Part shown: positions 8,349 through 16,153 of the stretch, piece after piece
Position numbering within the stretch: position 1 is the stretch's first letter
How the letters are laid out: the number at the start of each line of letters is the position of its first letter
Assembly: GCF_000205165.1 (NCBI RefSeq)
Contig: NZ_GL883824.1
Span: 62,001 to 126,000, forward strand
DNA length: 64,000 bases
Origin: Paraprevotella xylaniphila YIT 11841
Lineage (GTDB): Bacteria; Bacteroidota; Bacteroidia; Bacteroidales; Bacteroidaceae
Direction of reading: 5' to 3'
Position numbers and translations under genes: made by a program
Notes under the pieces: generated by a model
What the model was told of the DNA's origin: nothing
Database searches by the model: none
What the model saw: the letters and a program-made list of their open reading frames with translations, nothing else

Positions 8349-9758
8349 TCAATCGGCGGCCCAAATACGGTCGGCCAACCTGAGGTAAGATGCCTCTGAC
8401 CGATGACCGAAAGACACGGCATAGAGGCGCATGCCCCGTTGCTTCAGTTCCTCTACATATTGCACCCACACCGAAGTAAGCGGATCCATCTCAAAATCCG
8501 AAAGCCAAAGCAAATCGGCATAGTAAAAGTCTTCACGCATCAAAACTTCTACGGATTCTTTCATCGCACAAGTCATATCGGAACCTCCATGAAAGGAGTT
8601 GCACAGAAAGGTCTCCAATAAAGCCAAGTCGGAATAAAGGTTATTCAACTCAATGGCTTCCGTTTGGTCGGAAAAGAGTATCACGCGACAGGGGCGCCGC
8701 AATTTGTCAGCTATCAAGGCCAAACTCAACACGACCGCTTTGGACAACAACTCACGTTCCCCTTTCATCGAAGCGGACGTATCCACACAAACCACAAAAG
8801 GGCCATGTTTGGCCCGTTTCTGCAAGTCACGTCCGCTGTGTGAAGAAGCCTCGGCATATTCCATTTGTCGGGACATGGCATCGAAAACCGCCAGTTTCTT
8901 TTCGGTATAACGGCGGTAGAAAACCAGTTCCAAAGCGGCATCCGACAAGAAACAATATTCCATCGGGAGCAGGGCATTCAGATTGTTCCCTTCCGTAATG
9001 CCCACAATGTCGGAATGCGTAGCAGAACGTAATAAAGTAACCGGAGTCCTTCCGATCATGGCCTGATACAGACGCTGTTCATCTGCTTTCTTACGCCCTA
9101 AAACATGATTCAGTTCCTTAATCAACTGGCTTTTACGGATTATTTGCGAAAGTTGTTTGAGCTTCACACGAAGTTCCGGAGACTGCGTCAACTGAAGCCA
9201 GGCCAATCGTGGCGAAGGACCTTCCCCCTTTCCTCCCACATTCTGCAACATACCGACATTGGCCGATACCATACGGTAATAATCTTCACAGAGCCGTTCT
9301 ATGTGCTGCTTCTGATACGTACGCTCCCGCCCTTCCAACAGGTTCCTCCATTTCTTCATGAAATGTTGGCGGAGAGTCAGCCAACGGCTATCTGTACGAG
9401 GATAACGCACCAACTGTTCCATATAATATAGTACATCCAATTCGGCCGGAACATATAAACGGGCAAAAACGGAACGAGCCTGTTGCAACATGGGCAAAAA
9501 GTCGGCATCCGAAGCCACAACGACCTGATAATAATAATCCCACTGTTCCCCATAATAGGAATATACGTCTTGCAAACCTGATTTTTTTTTTGCAAAATAA
9601 CGCTGTATTTCTTCCTCCATCTCTTCGGGACGGATGACACCAGATGACAAGACCTCTGCATAAACCTCACTAGCTATTTCATGCAAACGCCTCAAAAAAA
9701 GAGCGGACAACTGGCGCACGCGCTCATGCCCCTCATGATAATTTCCTGCCGGTTGCAT
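8349..9758 (-). CDS. ViaA-like VWA-domain protein (RavA partner)
   Basis: A 469-residue protein whose C-terminal third is a von Willebrand factor A domain. Metal-ion-dependent adhesion site residues are visible in FVVCVDTSASMKG (DTSAS), in HGGSDMTCAM, and in LLWLSDFEMD. The N-terminal 250 residues are helical and charged, as in ViaA. The start overlaps the end of the MoxR-type ATPase gene by 26 bp, indicating translational coupling. In E. coli, RavA-ViaA is a AAA+ chaperone pair acting on respiratory complexes and influencing aminoglycoside sensitivity. The same role is only inferred here. The neighbours are a sodium/proton antiporter and a small membrane protein. Confidence 0.85.
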   Translation of the reverse strand: MQPAGNYHEGHERVRQLSALFLRRLHEIASEVYAEVLSSGVIRPEEMEEEIQRYFAKKKSGLQDVYSYYGEQWDYYYQVVVASDADFLPMLQQARSVFARLYVPAELDVLYYMEQLVRYPRTDSRWLTLRQHFMKKWRNLLEGRERTYQKQHIERLCEDYYRMVSANVGMLQNVGGKGEGPSPRLAWLQLTQSPELRVKLKQLSQIIRKSQLIKELNHVLGRKKADEQRLYQAMIGRTPVTLLRSATHSDIVGITEGNNLNALLPMEYCFLSDAALELVFYRRYTEKKLAVFDAMSRQMEYAEASSHSGRDLQKRAKHGPFVVCVDTSASMKGERELLSKAVVLSLALIADKLRRPCRVILFSDQTEAIELNNLYSDLALLETFLCNSFHGGSDMTCAMKESVEVLMREDFYYADLLWLSDFEMDPLTSVWVQYVEELKQRGMRLYAVSFGHRSEASYLRLADRIWAAD

Positions 9759-11301
9759 GACTCAATTCCTGACTTTCGATTTCCAAAGAGGTTATGTCGG
9801 AACGTACACGACGTAAAGCGTTTTTCAATATATCCCTTTGCCTGTCTTGTAAAAACAAATGTGTCTGTACATATTCTGCTTCTTCCTTTTGCCATTGTTC
9901 CAGACGGGCTGACACCTCGCCCAATTCGGCCACGATACGTTCAGCCATCGCTGATGAAAAAGTCTTCCGGGAAGAAACTTCAGTCTGGGGCACTGCGTTT
10001 TCACCACCCTCCCCTACCTCACGAAGCAATTCATATTTCCGTCCATTCACCTGCAAACCAGTAGTAGTACGAACCACTTGAAGCAGATCCTTTGGAAAAA
10101 CATCCGGATGGCGGCTTTTCTCATACTTGCGCAGTATTTGCGCTCCGGTTTTGCGACGGTCGGCAACCAACACAAAAGGTATCGGCCGCTCCGGACTTAA
10201 CGCTTCGTATTCATTCGTATAAATCAGCACTGTACGCCCGGGATACATGGATTGTATTTGATAGAAAAAAGCCTTGACCACCTTAAAAGACACATGCATT
10301 TCCGAAACATCTAGCCCCTCTTCTTTCAAGGCAGCCAAACGATCTGACAACAGGGGGACACCGACATGTTCTTCAGTGGCTGCCACAAGAGCGTCGGTCA
10401 AGAGCCACTCCAAAACAGTCTCCTGGGCCGGAGTATCCCATACACAGGCCTGCAACAGAAGCAAATCTGCCAAATGGACGACGGAACAACCGTTCAAAAA
10501 GGCAGAAGTCCGCCACAGATGTACCATCTTCTTCCAACGGCGGTCGGACACATAAAACAGGGACTCTCCTTTTTCTTCTGCCGATACATTGTAAGTCGTC
10601 AGAAGCCTGCGGAATATATGGACAAATGAAAATACAAAAACCGGTATCTCCACCGCATCTATCCCTTCAGCCCACATGTGTAGCTCATCAGCAGACAAGC
10701 GTATGGCATCCGGCACTTCTACCTCTGACTGGACCGTAGAAGAAATCATCAAATTAAAAAGTTCTTTATCGGCAATGCCTCCCACCACACAACGGACAAG
10801 GAAACGGTCCCATAACGCATCCAGATTTTCCCCCTCGGCAGGAAGTTCATTGGAGGCAGCGACCACCAACTTCAGCGGAAGCCTCATTTCTTCTTTGCCA
10901 TTCAGATACACTTTTTCATTCAACACCGTAAGCAGAGCATTCTGAATGCTAGGTCCGGCTTTCCATATCTCATCCAAGAAAACCACATCTGCCGTGGGCA
11001 AATACCCTTCGGTCATTCTCACATACCTGTCTTCGTCCTTCAGGGCAGAAATGGACACCGGCCCGAATATCTCATCCGGCGTACTGAAACGAGACATCAG
11101 ATATTCAAAAGAACGGCCTTCCCGGAAAGCCGATTTCAGTCTTCTGGCTACCATGCTCTTTGCTGTTCCGGGAGGACCGAGCAGGAAAATACTCTCGCCG
11201 GCAACTGCCGCCAAAAGGGACAGGGAAAGTACATGTTCTTTCTCAAAAATCCCCTTCCCTAAAACTTCCAACAACTGAACAATACGCTTCTTATCCATCA
11301 T
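9733..11301 (-). CDS. ravA: RavA-like MoxR-family AAA+ ATPase
   Basis: A 522-residue AAA+ protein. Residues 30-55 hold Walker A (LLGPPGTAKSMVARRLKSA), followed by the MoxR/RavA signature FSTPDEIFGPVSI, Walker B (TADVVFLDEIWKAGP), sensor 1 (KLVVAASNELP) and an arginine-finger region (LDALWDRFLVRCVV). The C-terminal 200 residues include the disc-like region typical of RavA and a charged coiled-coil end. Its partner ViaA overlaps its 3' end. The start codon is one of two adjacent ATGs at 11301 and 11298. It should form ring oligomers in the cytoplasm and act as a chaperone or remodeller with ViaA. Confidence 0.88.
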   Translation of the reverse strand: MMDKKRIVQLLEVLGKGIFEKEHVLSLSLLAAVAGESIFLLGPPGTAKSMVARRLKSAFREGRSFEYLMSRFSTPDEIFGPVSISALKDEDRYVRMTEGYLPTADVVFLDEIWKAGPSIQNALLTVLNEKVYLNGKEEMRLPLKLVVAASNELPAEGENLDALWDRFLVRCVVGGIADKELFNLMISSTVQSEVEVPDAIRLSADELHMWAEGIDAVEIPVFVFSFVHIFRRLLTTYNVSAEEKGESLFYVSDRRWKKMVHLWRTSAFLNGCSVVHLADLLLLQACVWDTPAQETVLEWLLTDALVAATEEHVGVPLLSDRLAALKEEGLDVSEMHVSFKVVKAFFYQIQSMYPGRTVLIYTNEYEALSPERPIPFVLVADRRKTGAQILRKYEKSRHPDVFPKDLLQVVRTTTGLQVNGRKYELLREVGEGGENAVPQTEVSSRKTFSSAMAERIVAELGEVSARLEQWQKEEAEYVQTHLFLQDRQRDILKNALRRVRSDITSLEIESQELSHATGRKLS

Positions 11302-11319
11302 CCGGGCGGCTCTTTCTTT

Positions 11320-11727
11320 CTATTCTTTCAGAAAACGGCGATAAAATATCATATCGAAAATACACTCTGCTATCAAAAACATCAAAAAGAGCAAAGCTGT
11401 AAACAGGGGTTGTGCAGACAAGAAAAAACTAATACCCCCTCCGGCAAGCAATGATATGCCGACACGCCACAGGATTCCATGGCGATAATACCGTAATATA
11501 TTCCGGCTATCTTCCAAAGCTTCCTTTGAAACTAAAAAAAATTGCAGCATTTCCCACAAAAAGAAGAACCCCACAATAAAATAAAGGGGCAAGGATTCAA
11601 GATAGCTGAGAGGATAAAGCACAAGACGCATCGCCACGGAAAGAATCAGCAAAAAGCTTAACAGAGCGACTTGTATCAACGTAAAAGACAGTATTTTCCT
11701 CTTAAATAACGTATTGTTTATCTGCAT
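11320..11727 (-). CDS. Small four-span membrane protein of unknown function
   Basis: A 135-residue protein with four hydrophobic segments, near residues 12-32 (LSFTLIQVALLSFLLILSVA), 44-62, 88-105 and 107-126. It ends with charged FYRRFLKE. No family was recognised. It sits 18 bp after the antiporter gene and 18 bp before ravA on the same strand, so it is very likely cotranscribed with both. It could be the membrane target or anchor of RavA-ViaA, or an accessory of the antiporter. Neither is shown by the sequence. Confidence 0.7.
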   Translation of the reverse strand: MQINNTLFKRKILSFTLIQVALLSFLLILSVAMRLVLYPLSYLESLPLYFIVGFFFLWEMLQFFLVSKEALEDSRNILRYYRHGILWRVGISLLAGGGISFFLSAQPLFTALLFLMFLIAECIFDMIFYRRFLKE

Positions 11728-11745
11728 ATTATTTTGTCCTATCTC

Positions 11746-13155
11746 TTATCTGATAAACGAATCTATAAAGAAGTAAACCCCAAGGCCGGCAAGCCATCCC
11801 ACCATAACCTTGCCGGATATGTGGCGGAAATACCACCAAATGGAAACGTTCTCACTTTTCATCAACGCATATCCGGCAGTAGAACCGATGGAAAGCAAAC
11901 AGCCGCCGATTCCTCCGCTATAAGCGACTAATTGCCAATACTGACCATTCAGCGCAAACGAACGAAAGTATTCCGGATCCATACCGGGAATGCTTTCCGT
12001 CATCCCTACCACATCATACATGGATATGCTAGTCAGCACAAGTGCCACGTTATCCAAAAAGGCGGAAATTCCTCCTAATATCAAACTGTATACGTAGATA
12101 TTATGAATATATTGGTCGCACCATACGGCAACCGTATAGAGCGCCCCCGTCTCTTGAATGGCGGAAATAGCCATGCTTACGCCTATAAAAAATAAAATAG
12201 TCTGGATACTCTCTGCCTGCATGAAGCGTGGCGTAGGACGGAAAAAAGGTTGGTCGGATTTGATCAACCTCCGATTGCACAACTCGTTTACGACACTGAA
12301 AAGTGCCAATACACACAACGCTCCGACAAAAGGAGGCAACTTGGTCAGATTGTGAAACGTTGGAATAAACCACAGCCCTCCAATCCCCACGAACAGCATC
12401 AGAATACGCTGCCAACGCGTCAAGGTCGTATCATCCCCGCGATAGCGGATACGAGGCGTATTAATATCCATCTGTTCCGGCAACTTGCGGGAAATCAAAT
12501 AAGTGGGAATAGCCACGGCTACAATGGACGGCAAGAACATGGCACCCGAAAAACTGGACGGTGTGACCGCTCCCTTGACCCACAGCATCAAAGTAGACAC
12601 ATCGCCGATTACCGTAAGACAACCTCCGGCATTGGCCGCAATTACAATGACCGCCCCATAATACATGCGGAAACGACTCCCCGGCAACAACTGACGCACG
12701 ATGGCAAACATCATCAAAGCCGTGGTCAGATTGTCGAGGTTGGCCGACAAGACATAGGTTATGAAAGCGACCATCCACAAAAGACGCTTGCTATTACGGG
12801 TCGTAATCCACTCGCTGATGAAATCGAAACAACCGTTCGTATTCAACAAATCGACAATGGACATCGTAGCCAAAAGATAAAGCACAATCTGACAAATATC
12901 CGCTACGTGGCCGATAAAAATATAATTGGCAATAAAATTCTTAAGAGAAGTGACATTAGAAGCATTTCCACCTAAGAAATCAGCATATTCCTCAGCGTAC
13001 ATCATTTCTACATACTGTTTACCCGCCACCATGTAGAGTGTCCAAACAATAACTCCGAGAAACATTGCCACAGCGGCTTTATTGATATTGGTGATATGCT
13101 CAGTTGCAATAGCACAATATCCCAAGAGCAAAACAATGGCAATTATTACGGTCAT
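11746..13155 (-). CDS. nhaD: NhaD-type Na+/H+ antiporter
   Basis: A 469-residue polytopic inner-membrane protein with roughly 11-13 hydrophobic spans. It belongs to the ion-transporter superfamily shared by NhaD and ArsB/citrate carriers. Recognisable stretches are SANLDNLTTALMMF, ANAGGCLTVIGDVSTLMLW and SAFLDNVALVLTSISMY; the paired D-N-(L/V) motifs are the ion-binding half-helices of this family. It should expel sodium in exchange for protons. A function with the sodium-pumping NQR encoded further along the window is plausible. It begins 21 bp after tRNA-Gly on the same strand and leads the membrane protein-ravA-viaA genes. Confidence 0.85.
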   Translation of the reverse strand: MTVIIAIVLLLGYCAIATEHITNINKAAVAMFLGVIVWTLYMVAGKQYVEMMYAEEYADFLGGNASNVTSLKNFIANYIFIGHVADICQIVLYLLATMSIVDLLNTNGCFDFISEWITTRNSKRLLWMVAFITYVLSANLDNLTTALMMFAIVRQLLPGSRFRMYYGAVIVIAANAGGCLTVIGDVSTLMLWVKGAVTPSSFSGAMFLPSIVAVAIPTYLISRKLPEQMDINTPRIRYRGDDTTLTRWQRILMLFVGIGGLWFIPTFHNLTKLPPFVGALCVLALFSVVNELCNRRLIKSDQPFFRPTPRFMQAESIQTILFFIGVSMAISAIQETGALYTVAVWCDQYIHNIYVYSLILGGISAFLDNVALVLTSISMYDVVGMTESIPGMDPEYFRSFALNGQYWQLVAYSGGIGGCLLSIGSTAGYALMKSENVSIWWYFRHISGKVMVGWLAGLGVYFFIDSFIR

Positions 13156-13176
13156 GGAAGATAACTGATAAAAGAG

Positions 13177-13249
13177 AGCGACAAACGGGACTCGAACCCG
13201 CGACCCTCGGCTTGGGAAGCCAATGCTCTACCAACTGAGCTATTGTCGC
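13177..13249 (-). tRNA. tRNA-Gly (anticodon CCC)
   Basis: Complete cloverleaf on the minus strand. The acceptor arm GCGACAA pairs with TTGTCGC, with discriminator T as usual for tRNA-Gly. The anticodon stem TTGGC/GCCGA encloses loop TTCCCAA, giving anticodon CCC. The T-arm reads GGGTTCGAGTCCC. CCA is not encoded. The nhaD gene begins 21 bp after its 3' end with no terminator visible between, so the two may share a transcript. Confidence 0.94.
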
Positions 13250-13259
13250 AAATCGGATA

Positions 13260-13267
13260 CAAAGGTA
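13260..13267 (-). promoter_or_regulatory. -7 box upstream of tRNA-Gly
   Basis: TACCTTTG on the minus strand matches TAnnTTTG and ends 10 bases before the tRNA. Upstream is a T-rich tract in place of a clear -33 TTTG. Confidence 0.5.
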
Positions 13268-13316
13268 TATCTTTTCTTGAAAAAAACACTCCGTATCCGG
13301 ATTTCTTATTTATACA

Positions 13317-14486
13317 TTAATATACTTTAACTTTTCTCGCCAAGGCTTTGCATTTATTCCTTAATGATTCCTGATCGGCATCCAACTTATCCCAACAAAC
13401 CACCACTCCCATACGGCGCCCTACATGCGCTTCGGGCTTCCCGAAAATACGCAGATAAGTGTTCGTTGCCGCACAGACCTCCTCCTCGCCGGAATACTTC
13501 GGTGCTCCATGGCTTTCCACTTCCGAGAGGATGACCGCACTGGCTCCCATGCGTTCCTGTGTGATTTCCGGTATCGGCAAGCCTAAAACCGCACGGCAAT
13601 GCAATTCGAATTCCGAAAGATTTTGTGTGCCCGCCAAAGTCACCATCCCCGTATCGTGCGGACGAGGACTCAACTCGGAGAATATCACACCTTCTTTATG
13701 GCTCAGGAAGAATTCTACTCCCCAAATCCCGGCTCCGGTCAGGGCACGCGTGATTTTCTCCGCCATATCCTGCGCATCTTTCAGCATTTCGGGAGAAATA
13801 GCAGCCGGTTGGAAACTTTCACGGTAATCTCCTCCTTTCTGTACGTGACCGATAGGCTGACAGAACAAAGTAGGCCCGTTCTGCTGGGTCACCGTCAACA
13901 GCGTAATCTCACTGTCGAAAGGAATAAACTGCTCTACGATGACTTCTTTCACATCACCACGTGCCCCCGCGCATGCATACTCCCAGGCGTGTGCCAAATC
14001 CGCGGGACTGTCCACCTTGCTCTGCCCGTGTCCGGAAGAACTCATCAAAGGCTTGATGATACAGGGGAATCCTATCACATCGGCCGCAGCCTTCAACTCA
14101 TCATAAGTTTTGGCATAACGATAATCCGCCGTTTTCAATCCAAGTTCCGTATGAGCCAGTTCTCGGATTTCCTTTCGGTTCATGGTGAAATTCACAGCAC
14201 GGGCACTCGGTACGACCTGAATACCCATCTTTTCGCAATCATACAACTTCTCCGTACGGATGGCTTCTATTTCGGGGACGATAATGTCCGGTTTATGCTT
14301 TTCCACTACGGCCATCAACGCATCCCCATCGAGCATGTGGAAGACCTCGCACTCGTCGGCCACCTGCATAGCCGGTGCATGTGCATACGAATCGCAAGCA
14401 ATCACATACTGCCCCTTGCGTTGGCACGCAATGACAAACTCTTTTCCTAATTCTCCAGAGCCTAATAATAAAATTTTTTTCGTCAT
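13317..14486 (-). CDS. purT: Formate-dependent phosphoribosylglycinamide formyltransferase
   Basis: A 389-residue ATP-grasp enzyme. PurT makes formyl-GAR from GAR, formate and ATP in purine synthesis. The N-terminal nucleotide-fold segment is [20 protein letters not shown]. The substrate-binding motif [12 protein letters not shown] follows. ATP-grasp motifs include [44 protein letters not shown] and [16 protein letters not shown]. Length equals the E. coli family (about 392). It lies 39 bp downstream of the DUF4301 gene on the same strand, so cotranscription is likely. Confidence 0.95.
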   Translation of the reverse strand: MTKKILLLGSGELGKEFVIACQRKGQYVIACDSYAHAPAMQVADECEVFHMLDGDALMAVVEKHKPDIIVPEIEAIRTEKLYDCEKMGIQVVPSARAVNFTMNRKEIRELAHTELGLKTADYRYAKTYDELKAAADVIGFPCIIKPLMSSSGHGQSKVDSPADLAHAWEYACAGARGDVKEVIVEQFIPFDSEITLLTVTQQNGPTLFCQPIGHVQKGGDYRESFQPAAISPEMLKDAQDMAEKITRALTGAGIWGVEFFLSHKEGVIFSELSPRPHDTGMVTLAGTQNLSEFELHCRAVLGLPIPEITQERMGASAVILSEVESHGAPKYSGEEEVCAATNTYLRIFGKPEAHVGRRMGVVVCWDKLDADQESLRNKCKALARKVKVY

Positions 14487-14525
14487 AAGAATATCTTAAT
14501 TTATGCACAGACAATCATATCCCCG

Positions 14526-16040
14526 TTACTGGTGTTGCTCACGCAGAAGGTCGTTCACCGTTTTCACCGGATTGAACGTACTCAGCGGCACTTCCACAAA
14601 CACCGTATTCCAATCACTCATAGCACCGTTCCACAAACCAGGCAACTCCAAAGCCTTGAGTTCTTTCCCGTTTTTGCTTTTATAAGAGATGAATCCTGTA
14701 TTGCGGTCCACATAATCAGGCAAGTTAAACTTGTTTCCTTTATAATCCTTTACTGCACAAACCAAATCTACGGGATTGAAATGCGTCCCGTTCTTGAACA
14801 TGGCCACATATTCTGGATTCCGGGTATCAATCTGACTGCTTTCGAGAATTTGCAACGAAACCGTCCCGTCGCTATTGTAAGCCAAGAAAGGACCGCCGCC
14901 AGGCTCTCCCACATTTTTCACCACGCCACAAACGCGCATCGGACGGTTCATTTTTTTACGCAAATAAATCACAAGCTCCGCATCTTCCAGTTCTTTCACA
15001 TCCTCACGACGGCAGAAGAGCGTCTGCTGAACGAACCGGATGATTTCCTCTATATCCGCATGGCTATAGTCCCCACTGTCCAACTTACGCAAATAAGCAA
15101 AAGCTTTCTGTTGCAATTCTACCAGAATACCGGCCAACACCTGCTTGTAAGTAACCGTATCCCCTTTCAAACGATCCGGCACCACATTATCTATATTCTT
15201 CACGAAAACGACATCGGCCTGCAAATCATTCAAATTCTCGATAAGCGCCCCATGTCCGCCTGGACGGAACAAAAGTGTGCCGTCCACACGGAACGGTTCA
15301 TTGTCCATCGTGGCAGCTAAAGTATCCGTCGCCGGCTTCTGTTCGGAAAATGTGACATGAAACGTCACCCCGTATGTTTTTTCATATATCGGGAGCTTCT
15401 CCTCCACCAATGCCTTGAACAAAACTTTGTGCTCTGCACTCACCGTAAAATGAACTTCAGCTTTTCCCTTGCTGGCAGCATACAAAGCCGCTTCTACCAG
15501 ATGTTCTTCCAACGGAGTACGCGAACCGTTCTCATACCGGTGGAACTTAAGCAATCCTTTAGGCAACTGACCGTAATTCAATCCTTCCGGACGAAGCATG
15601 TTAGCCACAACCTTTTTATATTGGCCGGATGCCACCAAACCGTCAATCCCGCAACCTTCATTTTTCATGCAGGCTGCATCCAATTCATCATAGAATGCAA
15701 AATCACGAATCGCCGCAAAAAAGTTTTTTTCGAAATCTGTGGTCGGCACATCATATTCCGCATCCAGAAATTCGAACATATTCTTAAACATACGACTGGC
15801 CGCACCTGAAGCCGGAACAAACTTGCTTATTGCTTTTCCTTCTTCTTTATAAGCCTTCCACACCTCCTCATAATGCTTGCACTCTTCTGTCGAAGGAGCC
15901 AAAATACCATGAGCCAACGAAGCGGCCGCTTTCAACTTCAAAAATGGAAATCCTTTCTTAAAAATCTGCAATTGAGCCTCTATTTGCTCTTCGGTAATCC
16001 CCTTTCCGGCCAATAAGGCCTTGTCTTCTGCTGTCAACAT
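14526..16040 (-). CDS. DUF4301 family protein
   Basis: A 504-residue cytoplasmic protein of the Bacteroidetes family DUF4301. Characteristic segments are KFVPASGAASRMFKNMF near the N-terminus, FRPGGHGALIENLNDL in the middle and KNVGEPGGGPFLAYNSDG further on. The glycine-rich PASGAASRM motif resembles nucleotidyltransferase loops, but no activity is established to my knowledge. The ATG at 16040 was preferred over 16076, because a -7 box (TATATTTG, minus strand) at 16078-16085 would place the transcript start after 16076. It is cotranscribed with purT on spacing. Confidence 0.85.
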   Translation of the reverse strand: MLTAEDKALLAGKGITEEQIEAQLQIFKKGFPFLKLKAAASLAHGILAPSTEECKHYEEVWKAYKEEGKAISKFVPASGAASRMFKNMFEFLDAEYDVPTTDFEKNFFAAIRDFAFYDELDAACMKNEGCGIDGLVASGQYKKVVANMLRPEGLNYGQLPKGLLKFHRYENGSRTPLEEHLVEAALYAASKGKAEVHFTVSAEHKVLFKALVEEKLPIYEKTYGVTFHVTFSEQKPATDTLAATMDNEPFRVDGTLLFRPGGHGALIENLNDLQADVVFVKNIDNVVPDRLKGDTVTYKQVLAGILVELQQKAFAYLRKLDSGDYSHADIEEIIRFVQQTLFCRREDVKELEDAELVIYLRKKMNRPMRVCGVVKNVGEPGGGPFLAYNSDGTVSLQILESSQIDTRNPEYVAMFKNGTHFNPVDLVCAVKDYKGNKFNLPDYVDRNTGFISYKSKNGKELKALELPGLWNGAMSDWNTVFVEVPLSTFNPVKTVNDLLREQHQ

Positions 16041-16077
16041 ATTATATAATCGTTTTAAACCTTCCCTAAAAAACATT

Positions 16078-16085
16078 CAAATATA
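16078..16085 (-). promoter_or_regulatory. -7 box of the DUF4301-purT transcript
   Basis: TATATTTG on the minus strand is an exact TAnnTTTG match. A TTTA about 20 bases further upstream could serve as a weak -33 element. Confidence 0.5.
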
Positions 16086-16128
16086 GGCTTTTTTAAGCAA
16101 ACAGGTAAACGTTTCAGCAAAAAAGTAC

Positions 16129-16136
16129 TACCTTTG
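16129..16136 (+). promoter_or_regulatory. -7 box upstream of the RSH gene
   Basis: TACCTTTG is an exact TAnnTTTG match 17 bases before the ATG at 16154. No good -33 element is seen. It diverges from the DUF4301 promoter about 45 bases away. Confidence 0.5.
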
Positions 16137-16153
16137 AAGAAAAATAGCGGATT

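Noticed and set aside
8161-8388. 75-codon open frame on the plus strand between the DUF2807 and viaA-like genes
   Set aside because: It starts inside the terminator hairpin and runs into the 3' end of the opposite gene. No recognisable domain; the inner ATG at 8242 would give only about 48 residues.
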